Assembly (NCBI GenBank): GCA_004138175.2
Contig: RYFE02000009.1
Coordinates: forward strand, 1 to 64,000
Origin: Chloroflexales bacterium ZM16-3
GTDB taxonomy: Bacteria; Chloroflexota; Chloroflexia; Chloroflexales; Chloroflexaceae
Reading direction: 5' to 3'
DNA: 64,000 nucleotides
The notes under the pieces are model-generated. The model saw nothing but the letters and a program-made list of their open reading frames with translations, had not been told where the DNA came from and searched no databases. The position numbers were made by a program, and so were the translations under genes. This document shows positions 35,782-43,608 of the stretch, piece after piece. Position 1 is the stretch's first letter; every line of letters starts with the position of its first letter.

Positions 35782-35908
35782 GGGGACAGGGGACAGGGGA
35801 CAGGGGACAGAGAACAGGGGACAGGGGACAGGGAATATCACGCTCCGGATCTGTTCCCTGTGTCACGCTCCGGATCTGTTCCCTGTTCCCTGTTCCCTGT
35901 TCCCTCGT
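35782..35908. repeat. Inverted heptamer array (GGGGACA/TGTTCCC)
   Basis: About seven GGGGACA-type units on the left face TGTTCCC units on the right, with a central GATCTGTTCCCTGTGTCACG and a duplicated CACGCTCCGGATCTGTTCCC. It lies between AOR and proB. Confidence 0.8.
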
Positions 35909-35926
35909 CTAGCAAAAGTTCCTTGA

Positions 35927-37051
35927 ATGAACGACTCACTCCCTCACCGCCTGGTGATCAAGCTCGGCACCAGCGTGCTCACCGCCGGAACCGACCGGCT
36001 CAACCGGCCCTATATGGTGGATCTGGCCCGTCAGGTGGCCGCCCTGCGCGCCGCTGGCGTCCAGGTAGCCCTAGTCTCCTCCGGGGCGATCGCCGCCGGC
36101 AGAGAGCGCCTCAGCGCCGCGCCCCAGCAGCGCGCCCGGGCCAACGTGCCGCTCAAGCAGATGTTCGCCGCCGTCGGCCAGAGTCGGCTCATGCACCTCT
36201 ACGAGCAGCTGTTTGAGCTGTATGGCCTTCAGGTGGCCCAGGCCCTGCTCACCCGCGACGACCTGCGCGACCGTCGGCGCTACCTGAACGCACGCAACAC
36301 CCTCAACCTCTGCATCGAGCGCGGGATCGTGCCGATCATCAACGAGAACGACGCACTCGTCACCGCCGAGATCCGTGTCGGCGACAACGATAATCTCTCG
36401 GCCCTGGTGGCCGGCCTGATCGACGCCGACCTGCTGCTCATCCTGACTGATATCGACGGGCTCTACAGCGCCGACCCGCGCAGCGACCCGACCGCCCATC
36501 TGCTGGAGGAGGTGCCCGCCATCGACGAGCAGATCTGGGAGATGGCCGGCGGCGCCGGGACAACCCGAGGGACCGGTGGCATGCGCACCAAGATCCAGGC
36601 CGCCGACCTGGCCACCCGTTCGGGCACCAGCGTGGTGATCGCCAGCGGCGCCGCGCCTGATGTGATTCTCCGGGTTGCAAAGGGCGCGCGGATCGGCACA
36701 CGCTTCCCCAGCGCAGTCAGCCATCTCGAGTCGCGCAAGCGCTGGCTACTCGCCGAGACGGTTCGCCACAGCCAGCTTGTGGTTGATGCTGGGGCCGTCG
36801 CCGCGCTCACCCGCCAGGGCAAGAGCCTGCTGCCCGCCGGGATCGTCGAGGTGGTCGGCAGCTTTGATCGCGGGCAGACGGTGCGGATCTACGCGCCCGA
36901 CGGCCACGAGATCGCCCGTGGGCTCACCCAGTACCGCGCCGCCGACATCCAGCTCATCTGCGGCATGCGCTCGGCCCAGATCGCCGAGGCGCTCGGCTAC
37001 GACTATGGCTCCGAGGTGGTTCACCGCGATGACATGGTCGTGTTAACATAA
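35927..37051 (+). CDS. proB: Glutamate 5-kinase
   Basis: 374 residues from ATG 35927. First step of proline synthesis: ATP-dependent phosphorylation of glutamate. Amino acid kinase domain (about 1-255) with VIKLGTSVLTAG, LVSSGAIAAGRERL, NENDALVTAEIRVGDNDNLSA, LLILTDIDGLY and GTGGMRTKIQAADLATRSG. A C-terminal PUA domain (about 275-370; VDAGAVAALTRQGKSLLPAGI) is present as in full-length ProB. No proA is adjacent. Cytoplasmic. Confidence 0.95.
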   Translation: MNDSLPHRLVIKLGTSVLTAGTDRLNRPYMVDLARQVAALRAAGVQVALVSSGAIAAGRERLSAAPQQRARANVPLKQMFAAVGQSRLMHLYEQLFELYGLQVAQALLTRDDLRDRRRYLNARNTLNLCIERGIVPIINENDALVTAEIRVGDNDNLSALVAGLIDADLLLILTDIDGLYSADPRSDPTAHLLEEVPAIDEQIWEMAGGAGTTRGTGGMRTKIQAADLATRSGTSVVIASGAAPDVILRVAKGARIGTRFPSAVSHLESRKRWLLAETVRHSQLVVDAGAVAALTRQGKSLLPAGIVEVVGSFDRGQTVRIYAPDGHEIARGLTQYRAADIQLICGMRSAQIAEALGYDYGSEVVHRDDMVVLT

Positions 37052-37065
37052 GATTCTCTGGAGAG

Positions 37066-37175
37066 CTGCGCCCCAGACCTGCTTTTTGCTGGGTGTGGGC
37101 GGCGAAGCCGCCCACACCCAGCAAAAAAATGTCGCGGGGGTGACGAAGCCACCCTCGCACCCCCATCGGGAGGTG
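37066..37175. repeat. GAA-loop palindrome block
   Basis: A 21-bp perfect inverted repeat at 37083-37127 (TTTTTGCTGGGTGTGGGCGGC, loop GAA) with flanking hairpins CTGCGCCCCAG (partial) and GGGGGTGACGAAGCCACCC. Same layout as at 10.0 and 12.0 kb but inverted. It may terminate proB. Confidence 0.75.
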
Positions 37176-37177
37176 AC

Positions 37178-37975
37178 ATGGTGATCGAGATCCGCCCAGT
37201 TGCGGGCTACGCTGAGTATATGGCCTGTGAGGAGATCCAGAATGTGGCGTGGGACGGGATCGGCATTGTGCCGCTGAACATGTTGCTCACCGCCCACACG
37301 AATGGCGGTGTGCTGCTGGGCGCCTTCGACACAGACGCGCCCGGCGCGCCGATGGTCGGCTTCGTCTTCGGGTTCCTCTGCCGCGCCGCCGATGGCCGGA
37401 TCAAGCACTGCTCGCACATGGCCGCCGTGATGCCCGGCTACCGCGACGCCCGCATCGGCGAGCGGCTCAAGCTGGCCCAGCGCGAGGCCGTGCTCGCCCA
37501 GGGCATCGGCCTGATGACCTGGACCTACGACCCGCTGATCAGCCGCAACGCCCGCCTGAACATCCGTAAGCTTGGGGCGATCTGCCGCACCTACAAGCCG
37601 AATGTCTATGGCCCCGACCCGCTGCCTGTCGGCGAGCTGCCCAGCGACCGATTCCAGGTTGAGTGGTGGCTCTGCTCCGAGCGTGTGTCCGCGCGCCTTG
37701 CCAACGCCGACGCCCCCCCGTCGGTGGCTGAGATCCTGGGCGGGGCGACCCTGCTCAACCCCGATCCCGAGGGGTTTGCGGTGCCGATAGCGGGCGAGCG
37801 CTTGGCCCTGCGCATCCCCGCCGACATCGACGCCCTGTGTGCGGTGAACTTCCCGCGTGCCTGGGCATGGCGTCACCAGCTGCGCGAGTTGGCCACATCC
37901 GCCTTCGCATCAGGCTACCATGTGGTCGAGTACGCCCGTGAGGGTGATGACGGCTACTACCTGCTAGAGCACTGA
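37178..37975 (+). CDS. GNAT superfamily acetyltransferase (COG3375-like)
   Basis: 265 residues from ATG 37178, with GGGAGGT four bases upstream. N-terminal GNAT-like fold: EEIQNVAWDGIGIVPLNMLL, GFVFGFLC, then HMAAVMPGYRDARIGERLKLAQRE as the CoA motif and LNIRKLGAICRTYKPNVYG. The C-terminal half (IPADIDAL...WRHQLRELATSAFASGYHVVEY) matches the conserved tail of the uncharacterised COG3375 group. Substrate unknown. Its stop codon lies inside a 33-bp perfect inverted repeat. Confidence 0.75.
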   Translation: MVIEIRPVAGYAEYMACEEIQNVAWDGIGIVPLNMLLTAHTNGGVLLGAFDTDAPGAPMVGFVFGFLCRAADGRIKHCSHMAAVMPGYRDARIGERLKLAQREAVLAQGIGLMTWTYDPLISRNARLNIRKLGAICRTYKPNVYGPDPLPVGELPSDRFQVEWWLCSERVSARLANADAPPSVAEILGGATLLNPDPEGFAVPIAGERLALRIPADIDALCAVNFPRAWAWRHQLRELATSAFASGYHVVEYAREGDDGYYLLEH

Positions 37976-38041
37976 GATGATGAATCACAGAGGCACTGAG
38001 CTGAAGTTGCTCAGTGCCTCTGTGATTCATCATCTCAGTGC
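37969..38041. terminator. Long perfect hairpin at the acetyltransferase stop
   Basis: Arms of 33 bp match perfectly (37969-38001 and 38009-38041; first bases GCACTGAGATGATGAATCAC) with loop TGAAGTT. It lies between convergent genes and contains the stop codon of the acetyltransferase. There is no T-run, so termination is likely but inferred. Confidence 0.65.
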
Positions 38042-38052
38042 CTCTGTGATAC

Positions 38053-38454
38053 CTACGGCAGCAGCACCACTGACTCGCCCTCTAGCACCAGTTCATCATC
38101 CTGGTTCGTGATCGTCGTCCTTAGCGTCGCGATCGGCTTATCCTCGCGGATCGACTTGATCTCAACCGTCGTCGTCACCGTATCGTTGATGAAGATCGGC
38201 TTGCGGAAGTTCAAGGTCTGCTTGATATAGATCGTGCCGGGGCCGGGCATCTGCATGCCCAGCACGGCCGAGATCAGGCCAGCCCCAAGCATGCCGTGGG
38301 CGATGCGTTTGCCAAAGCGCGAGTCGCGCGCGGCGAGATCGTCGGTGTGTAGTGGGTTCATGTCGCCGGTCACACATCCGAAGAGCACCACGTCGGCCTC
38401 GGTGATCGTCTTCCGGATGCTGGCCCTCTGGCCGACTCGTACTGGCTCTCTCAT
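38053..38454 (-). CDS. MaoC family (R)-specific enoyl-CoA hydratase
   Basis: 133-residue single hot-dog domain, GGAGG 7 bases before the ATG at 38454. The catalytic Asp/His set fits VTGDMNPLHTDD and the hydratase motif FGKRIAHGMLGAGLIS. Similar in size to PhaJ, which hydrates trans-enoyl-CoA to the R-3-hydroxyacyl-CoA. Could act in fatty acid breakdown or in polyester precursor supply. No neighbouring pathway genes decide this. Confidence 0.87.
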   Translation of the reverse strand: MREPVRVGQRASIRKTITEADVVLFGCVTGDMNPLHTDDLAARDSRFGKRIAHGMLGAGLISAVLGMQMPGPGTIYIKQTLNFRKPIFINDTVTTTVEIKSIREDKPIATLRTTITNQDDELVLEGESVVLLP

Positions 38455-38516
38455 CTTACGCCTCCGTTTTATCTAGAGAGCGAGGTCCGCTCAGCTCTCA
38501 TGGTAGCGCGAGGCAA

Positions 38517-39344
38517 TTACCTACGGCGCAGGCCAACCGCCCAGTCGGCGATCCCCTCGGCCACGGCGGCGGGTCGCTCCAGGGGCACCATATGTCCACC
38601 GTCAAGCTCGACGAGGTGGGCGTTGGGCATGCGCCGCTGGAGTTGACGCCACGAGCGGTCAGTCAGCAGGTCGGAGCGCGAGCCGCGGATGATCAACAGG
38701 GGCATGCGCAGGCGACGTAGGGCGTCCCATGTATCTATCGGCACCAGGCTGAAGATCTGCGCCTCCCATGCCTTCGGCCATGCCAGCGTAAGGCCGTCGG
38801 CGTCGGGGCGCAGGCCGCCAGCCAGGTAGCCATTGAGCGCGGCGGCATCCAGATCGGCGAAGACGCCGCGACCGGTGTAGCGGGCGCGGGCCTCATCGGC
38901 GCTGGCGAAGCGGTCGCGGCGACGGGCGGCCCCCTGGGCGATCGGCGAGCGGTGGTGCTGGCCGATCTGGCGCATGGCCCAGAGGAAGGGCAGCATGTGG
39001 CGGGGCATCAGCACCGGGTCAATCAGGGCCAGGCCGTAGAACAGGTCGGGGCGTAGCAGGGCGGCGTAGAGGGTCATGATCCCGCCGAGCGAGTGGCCCG
39101 CGCCGATGAAGGGGCCGTCGTCGCGCTGCTCCATATCGGCCAGCATATCGGTCGTCAGGTCGCGCCAGGAAGAGACAGAGACCGGGTCGCTGCCGGGCCA
39201 GAGCGGGCGCGGGCGGTAGCCGACGGTGCGGATCTGTGGGGCGAGGGCGGCGGCCAGGGGCTGGTACGCCTCTGGGGGGAAGCCGTTGGCGGGCGCGAGG
39301 AGCATGGTCGGCCCCGCGCCGCCGAGGTCAAGGTAGTGATCCAT
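38517..39344 (-). CDS. Alpha/beta hydrolase
   Basis: 275 residues from ATG 39344 (MDHYLDLGGAGPTMLLAPAN). An upstream open frame of Ala-rich residues continues into the pnp end and was rejected. Alpha/beta hydrolase fold: oxyanion region LAPANGFPPEAY, nucleophile elbow GAGHSLGGI with Ser, an acid in the IIRGSRSDLLTD loop, and catalytic His in LDGGHMVPLERPAAV. Substrate unknown. On the same strand as and downstream of pnp, separated by a GTAGGGGCG-type palindrome. Confidence 0.87.
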   Translation of the reverse strand: MDHYLDLGGAGPTMLLAPANGFPPEAYQPLAAALAPQIRTVGYRPRPLWPGSDPVSVSSWRDLTTDMLADMEQRDDGPFIGAGHSLGGIMTLYAALLRPDLFYGLALIDPVLMPRHMLPFLWAMRQIGQHHRSPIAQGAARRRDRFASADEARARYTGRGVFADLDAAALNGYLAGGLRPDADGLTLAWPKAWEAQIFSLVPIDTWDALRRLRMPLLIIRGSRSDLLTDRSWRQLQRRMPNAHLVELDGGHMVPLERPAAVAEGIADWAVGLRRR

Positions 39345-39355
39345 AATCGCAAAAC

Positions 39356-39383
39356 GTAGGGGCGGCTCGCGAGCCGCCCCTAC
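39356..39383. repeat. GTAGGGGCG-type palindrome
   Basis: Perfect palindrome GTAGGGGCGGCTCGCGAGCC followed by GCCCCTAC, between pnp and the hydrolase, probably a terminator for pnp. Confidence 0.7.
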
Positions 39384-39399
39384 AACGCATCCCTTGAAC

Positions 39400-41631
39400 T
39401 TAATCCCGGCGGCGGGGGCGGGGCCGGTCGCCGCCTGGGCCGCCGCGGGGCGGGCCGCCACGGTCGCCGCCGTCGCGCGAGCGCGGGGCGGCTCCAGCCG
39501 CCTTGCGGTCATCGGCCGACTCGCCGGAGAGGATGGCGCGTCGGCTGAGGCTGATCTTGCCGCTCATGCGGTCTACATCGATCACCATCACGTTGATCTC
39601 GTCGCCGAGCTGGAGCACATCCTCAACATTCTCCACCCGCGTCTCGGCGAGCTCAGAGATGTGAACCATGCCGTCCTTGCCGGGGAGGATGTTGATGAAG
39701 GCGCCGAAGGGCTTGATGCTGACCACCTTGCCCAGGAAGACATCGCCGATCTTCGCCTCGCGGGTGAGGCCCTCGACCATCGCGACGGCCTTCTTGGCGG
39801 CCTCGCCGTCGGCGGTGGCAATAAAGACACGGCCATCGTCCTCGACATCGATCTGCGCGCCGGTGGCCTCAATGATGCTGCGGATCATCTTGCCGCCAGG
39901 GCCGATCAGGGCACCGATCTTCTCGACCGGAATCTGCACCGTGATGATGCGCGGGGCGAAGGGCGAGAGATCCTCGCGGGGGGCGCTGATCACCGCGTTC
40001 ATCTTGCCGAGGATGAACATGCGAGCCTCGCGGGCCTGGGCGAATGCCTGGCGCATGATCTCGAAGGTGATCCCGGTGGTCTTGATGTCCATCTGGAGGC
40101 CGGTGATGCCCTCAGCCGAGCCGGCGACCTTAAAGTCCATATCGCCGAGGTTATCCTCAAGGCCCTGGATGTCGGTGAGCACCTTCCAGCGGCCGTCGGG
40201 GTCAGTGATCAGGCCCATGGCCACGCCGGCCACCGGGCGCTTGATCGGCACGCCGGCGTCCATCAGGCTGAGCGAGGAGCCGCAGACCGAGGCCATCGAC
40301 GAGGAGCCGTTCGACGAGAGCACCTCAGAGACGAGGCGCATTGTGTAGGGGAACTCGTCCATGCTGGGCAGGACGGCGATCAGCGAGCGCTCGGCCAGCG
40401 CGCCGTGGCCGATATCGCGGCGGCGGGGCGAGCCGATGCGCTTGGCCTCACCGGTGCTGTAGGGCGGGAAGTTATAGTGGTGGATGTAGCGCTTGCTCGT
40501 ATCGATGCCGAGGTCGTCGAGGCGCTGCTCCTCGCCGGGCGAGCCGAGCGTGGTGATGGTGAGCACCTGGGTCTGTCCACGGTGGAACATGCCGGTGCCG
40601 TGGGTGCGCGGGATGACCCCGACCTCAACGTTGATCGGGCGGATCTCGGTGGTGGCGCGGCCATCGACGCGGATGCCCTCGTCGAGGATGGCGTTGCGCA
40701 CCTCGCCCTTAAGCAGCTTCTCGAAGGACTTGCCGACCTCCTTGATTCGGGCGGGCAGCTCCTCCTCGGGCTCATCGGCGCTGAAGTGGCCTACGACCTC
40801 GGCCTTAAGGGCGGAGGTGCGCTCCTCGCGCTCCTGCTTGTTGCTGCTGCGCACAGCCTCGCGCAGGCGCTTGCCCATCCAGGCGCTGATCGACTCCTCC
40901 AGCGAGGTGTCGATCGCCGGGGGGACAAACTCGCGCTTGGGGCGGCCGCAGAGCTGCACGAGCTCCTCCTGCATGGCGCAGAGCTGCTGGCAGACCGCGT
41001 GGCCCTGCTGGACGGCAGCGAGCATCTCGTCCTCGGTGAGCTCGAAGGCACCGGCCTCAACCATCAGCACAGCGTCCTTGGTGCCGGCGATGACCAGGTC
41101 GAGCCGGCTCTTCTCGACATCGGCCATAGGCGGGTTTGCCACCAACTGCCCGTCGATGTGGGCCATCTGCACGGCGCCGACCGGCCCCTTGAAGGGGATG
41201 TCGCTGATCGCCAGGGCCGCCGAGGCGCCGATGATCGCCATCGGGCCGGGGTCATTCACCATATCGATCGAGAAGGTGGTGATGATGACCTGGACCTCGT
41301 TGTAGTAGCCCTTGGGGAAGAGCGGGCGCAGGGGGCGGTCGGTCAGGCGGGAGGTGAGGATGGCGGTGGTGGTGGGGCGGCCCTCGCGCTTGAAGAAGTT
41401 GCCGGGGATCTTGCCGGCCGAGTACATCCGCTCCTCATAGTCGACGGTGAGCGGGAAGAAGTCGATGCCCTCACGGGGCTCTTTGGCGCACACCACGGTG
41501 GCGAGCAGCACGGTGTCACCGTAGCGCACCGTCACCGCGCCATCGGCCTGCTCGGCGTAGCGGCCGGCCTCGATGGTCAGGGTGCGGCCGGCGATCTCGG
41601 CGCTGACGGTATAAACTTGACGTTCGGTCAT
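39400..41631 (-). CDS. pnp: Polyribonucleotide nucleotidyltransferase (PNPase)
   Basis: 743 residues from ATG 41631 (GGAGGAAC upstream). Phosphorolytic 3'-to-5' exoribonuclease of the degradosome. Two RNase PH domains: the first has [11 protein letters not shown] and [20 protein letters not shown], the second has [35 protein letters not shown] and [27 protein letters not shown] domain ([20 protein letters not shown]-like) and S1 domain ([20 protein letters not shown]) follow. The tail after S1 is RG/G-rich ([14 protein letters not shown]), a disordered RNA-binding-like extension. Downstream of rpsO on the same strand, the classical arrangement. Confidence 0.97.
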   Translation of the reverse strand: MTERQVYTVSAEIAGRTLTIEAGRYAEQADGAVTVRYGDTVLLATVVCAKEPREGIDFFPLTVDYEERMYSAGKIPGNFFKREGRPTTTAILTSRLTDRPLRPLFPKGYYNEVQVIITTFSIDMVNDPGPMAIIGASAALAISDIPFKGPVGAVQMAHIDGQLVANPPMADVEKSRLDLVIAGTKDAVLMVEAGAFELTEDEMLAAVQQGHAVCQQLCAMQEELVQLCGRPKREFVPPAIDTSLEESISAWMGKRLREAVRSSNKQEREERTSALKAEVVGHFSADEPEEELPARIKEVGKSFEKLLKGEVRNAILDEGIRVDGRATTEIRPINVEVGVIPRTHGTGMFHRGQTQVLTITTLGSPGEEQRLDDLGIDTSKRYIHHYNFPPYSTGEAKRIGSPRRRDIGHGALAERSLIAVLPSMDEFPYTMRLVSEVLSSNGSSSMASVCGSSLSLMDAGVPIKRPVAGVAMGLITDPDGRWKVLTDIQGLEDNLGDMDFKVAGSAEGITGLQMDIKTTGITFEIMRQAFAQAREARMFILGKMNAVISAPREDLSPFAPRIITVQIPVEKIGALIGPGGKMIRSIIEATGAQIDVEDDGRVFIATADGEAAKKAVAMVEGLTREAKIGDVFLGKVVSIKPFGAFINILPGKDGMVHISELAETRVENVEDVLQLGDEINVMVIDVDRMSGKISLSRRAILSGESADDRKAAGAAPRSRDGGDRGGPPRGGPGGDRPRPRRRD

Positions 41632-41845
41632 CTGAATATGTTCCTCCGGGTACCATAGGGTTCGGCCAGTATGGCCGGGCCGCCGGCGCTCGCCGGCTGG
41701 CTGATACCGGAGGAGGGTTCGGTACTGGAGCCTACAAACAGCCATGTGGCCCTTTGCACGCTCCAATCCCGAACGGCCTTCCTCCGGCCTCTCTCATAAA
41801 ACGACGTGTTTCTGGGTGCTGGAGATTGCCAGCATACTAATAGCT

Positions 41846-41948
41846 TATTCCTGGGGACTGTTGCCCCAGGAAATGCTGACGCGGCCCTAGCCCCGCCACA
41901 GGCCCGCCATAACGCACGAAAGCACTGGCGAGCGCGCTCGCCAGTGCT
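41846..41948 (-). promoter_or_regulatory. rpsO-pnp intergenic hairpins
   Basis: Two hairpins lie between rpsO and pnp: a 14-bp-arm palindrome AGCACTGGCGAGCG/CGCTCGCCAGTGCT (41921-41948) and TTCCTGGGG/CCCCAGGAA (41846-41871). Neither has a strong T-run. In other bacteria this interval holds the rpsO terminator and an RNase III site that controls pnp; the same role here is an inference. Confidence 0.55.
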
Positions 41949-41986
41949 CACTCATGCTACGCGGTAGCTGGGCATGGGATCCAATG

Positions 41987-42256
41987 TTAGCGGCGCAGCC
42001 CAAGGCGTTCGATCACGCTGCGGTAGCGATCCTTGTTGCGGCTTGCTAGGTAGTTCAGCAGGCGGCGGCGGCGACCGACGAGCTTCAGCAGGCCGCGCCG
42101 CGAGTGGTGATCATGGATATGCGTGCGCAGGTGGTCGATCAGCTGGTTAATCCGCTCGGTAAGCAGCGCGACCTGGACCTCGGGTGATCCGGTGTCGGTG
42201 CTGTGTACCTGGTAGCCGCCAATGATCGAGCCCTTCTCATCTTTCTCAAGCGCCAC
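41987..42256 (-). CDS. rpsO: 30S ribosomal protein S15
   Basis: 89 residues, the usual length, from GTG 42256 with GGAGG 7 bases upstream. The longer open frame upstream is leader. S15 binds the 16S rRNA central domain early in 30S assembly. Family motifs [16 protein letters not shown] and [10 protein letters not shown] are intact. Followed by pnp. Confidence 0.97.
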   Translation of the reverse strand: MALEKDEKGSIIGGYQVHSTDTGSPEVQVALLTERINQLIDHLRTHIHDHHSRRGLLKLVGRRRRLLNYLASRNKDRYRSVIERLGLRR

Positions 42257-42326
42257 GGGAGTGCCTCCTCCGGTTAATCGCGCGCAGGCCGGCGCAGCCT
42301 GGCGTTCTGTTAGGAAAACAGCACGA

Positions 42327-42356
42327 TTATACCATATCTCCATAGAATAGGCCAAT
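42327..42356 (-). promoter_or_regulatory. Promoter of rpsO
   Basis: On the minus strand: TTGGCC, 18-bp spacer, TATAAT (complement at 42327-42332), about 70 bp before the rpsO start. Confidence 0.6.
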
Positions 42357-42589
42357 TTTCGTAACCGGCAAACAAGCGGCGCGTTAAGGCATCACAACGC
42401 CAAATGGCTGCATTCTGGCTTCGTCAGCCCCAAGAAAAGCAGGTGCTGGAGCGGAGCCCCAGGAGGTTGTACCAGCCCTATGCGTAGGCCCGGCTGTACC
42501 CGGCTGTGCTGTGCGCTATAATATTATTGCGCCTAATCTTTCGTGAAAGATCTGGCGTATCTCTCCCGCCGCCTGTGGAGCCTCTCCTA

Positions 42590-42886
42590 ATGCACATGTG
42601 GACCTTCCTGACCAACCACTCGCAGGTGCTGCTCTGCATCGCCCGTAACCAGCGCATGACCGCCAAGGAGATCTCCGAGGTGGTGGGCATCACTGAGCGG
42701 GCGGTGCAGCGGCTGATCCGCGACCTTGAGGAGAGCGGCTATATTGTGCGGCTGCGGGTTGGTCGGCAGAACCGCTATGTGATCAACACGGATCAGCCGA
42801 TGCGCCATCCTGCCCAGGGCGGTCGCTCGATCGGCGAGATGATTGATCTGCTCTCCCCGCTCGCGCCTCGTCAGGATCAGGGGTGA
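42590..42886 (+). CDS. Winged helix-turn-helix transcriptional regulator
   Basis: 98 residues from ATG 42590. A MarR/ArsR-like winged helix: SQVLLCIARNQRMTAKEISEVVGITERAVQRLIRDLEESGYI is the helix-turn-helix, followed by the wing VRLRVGRQNRYVINTD. No ligand domain. TATAAT at 42517-42522 is a likely -10. It converges on the NarL-type response regulator gene. Targets unknown. Confidence 0.8.
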   Translation: MHMWTFLTNHSQVLLCIARNQRMTAKEISEVVGITERAVQRLIRDLEESGYIVRLRVGRQNRYVINTDQPMRHPAQGGRSIGEMIDLLSPLAPRQDQG

Positions 42887-42915
42887 GGGAAGAGGGAAGC
42901 GGATCTCTTTGTCCC

Positions 42916-43608
42916 TCATATCTTATGCTGCACAGCCCAGAGGGCGGCCTGGGTGCGGTCGCGCACGTCGAGCTTACCGAGGATGCTGCTGATGTGGTTC
43001 TTGACCGTGCCCACGCTGATCGCCAGGGTGTCGCTGATCTCCTGGTTGGTGTGGCCCTTGGCGAGCATGCGCAGGATGCTGCGCTCGCGCTCGGTGAGTA
43101 GGTTGGCTCGACCGGGGTCGGGCGGCGGGGGCGGTGCAGATGGCGGGGCCTCCATGGGGCCGGGCGGGGCGTCGGCCATGCGCCCCAGGTAGGGCAGGAT
43201 CTGGGCGGTGATCTCGGGGTTGAGCAGGGCACCTCCCCCGGCCACCGTGCGGATGGCGTCTGCCAGGGCGCGGTGATCCACATCCTTGAGCAGGTAGCCG
43301 CGGGCTCCGGCGGCGATCCCGCGAAACACATAGTCGTCGTCGCGGAATGTTGTTAGGATGATCACCGCCGCGCGGGCCTGTGACAGGCTTAGGCGGCGGG
43401 TCGCCTCTACGCCGTCCATCACTGGCATCATCACATCCATCAGCACGACGTCCGGGTCGAGGACCGCCACCTGCTCCAGCGCCTCGGCACCATCGCTGGC
43501 CTGTCCGACCACCTCAATATCGGCCTTGCGGGTCAGGAGCGACTGGATGCCAGTGCGGATCAGAGCCTGGTCATCCACGATCAGGACGCGGATCTTCGCG
43601 CCTATCAT
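42916..43608 (-). CDS. NarL/LuxR-family response regulator
   Basis: 230 residues. Receiver domain (7-125) with DD at IVDDQ, phospho-acceptor Asp in DPDVVLMDVMMPVMDG, Thr in ILTTF and Lys in LLKD. A Pro-rich linker (APPGPMEAPPSAPPPPP) precedes the LuxR-type helix-turn-helix (LTERERSILRMLAKGHTNQEISDTLAISVGTVKNHIS). Its ATG overlaps the stop of the upstream sensor kinase (ATGA), so the two form a coupled pair. Confidence 0.95.
   Translation of the reverse strand: MIGAKIRVLIVDDQALIRTGIQSLLTRKADIEVVGQASDGAEALEQVAVLDPDVVLMDVMMPVMDGVEATRRLSLSQARAAVIILTTFRDDDYVFRGIAAGARGYLLKDVDHRALADAIRTVAGGGALLNPEITAQILPYLGRMADAPPGPMEAPPSAPPPPPDPGRANLLTERERSILRMLAKGHTNQEISDTLAISVGTVKNHISSILGKLDVRDRTQAALWAVQHKI

Noticed and set aside
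39394-41658. 754-residue open frame on the plus strand
   Set aside because: It is antisense to pnp, whose family motifs are unambiguous. Long antisense frames are expected in GC-rich DNA.
43605-43608. Frameshift between kinase and regulator
   Set aside because: It is a normal ATGA stop/start overlap of a two-component pair.
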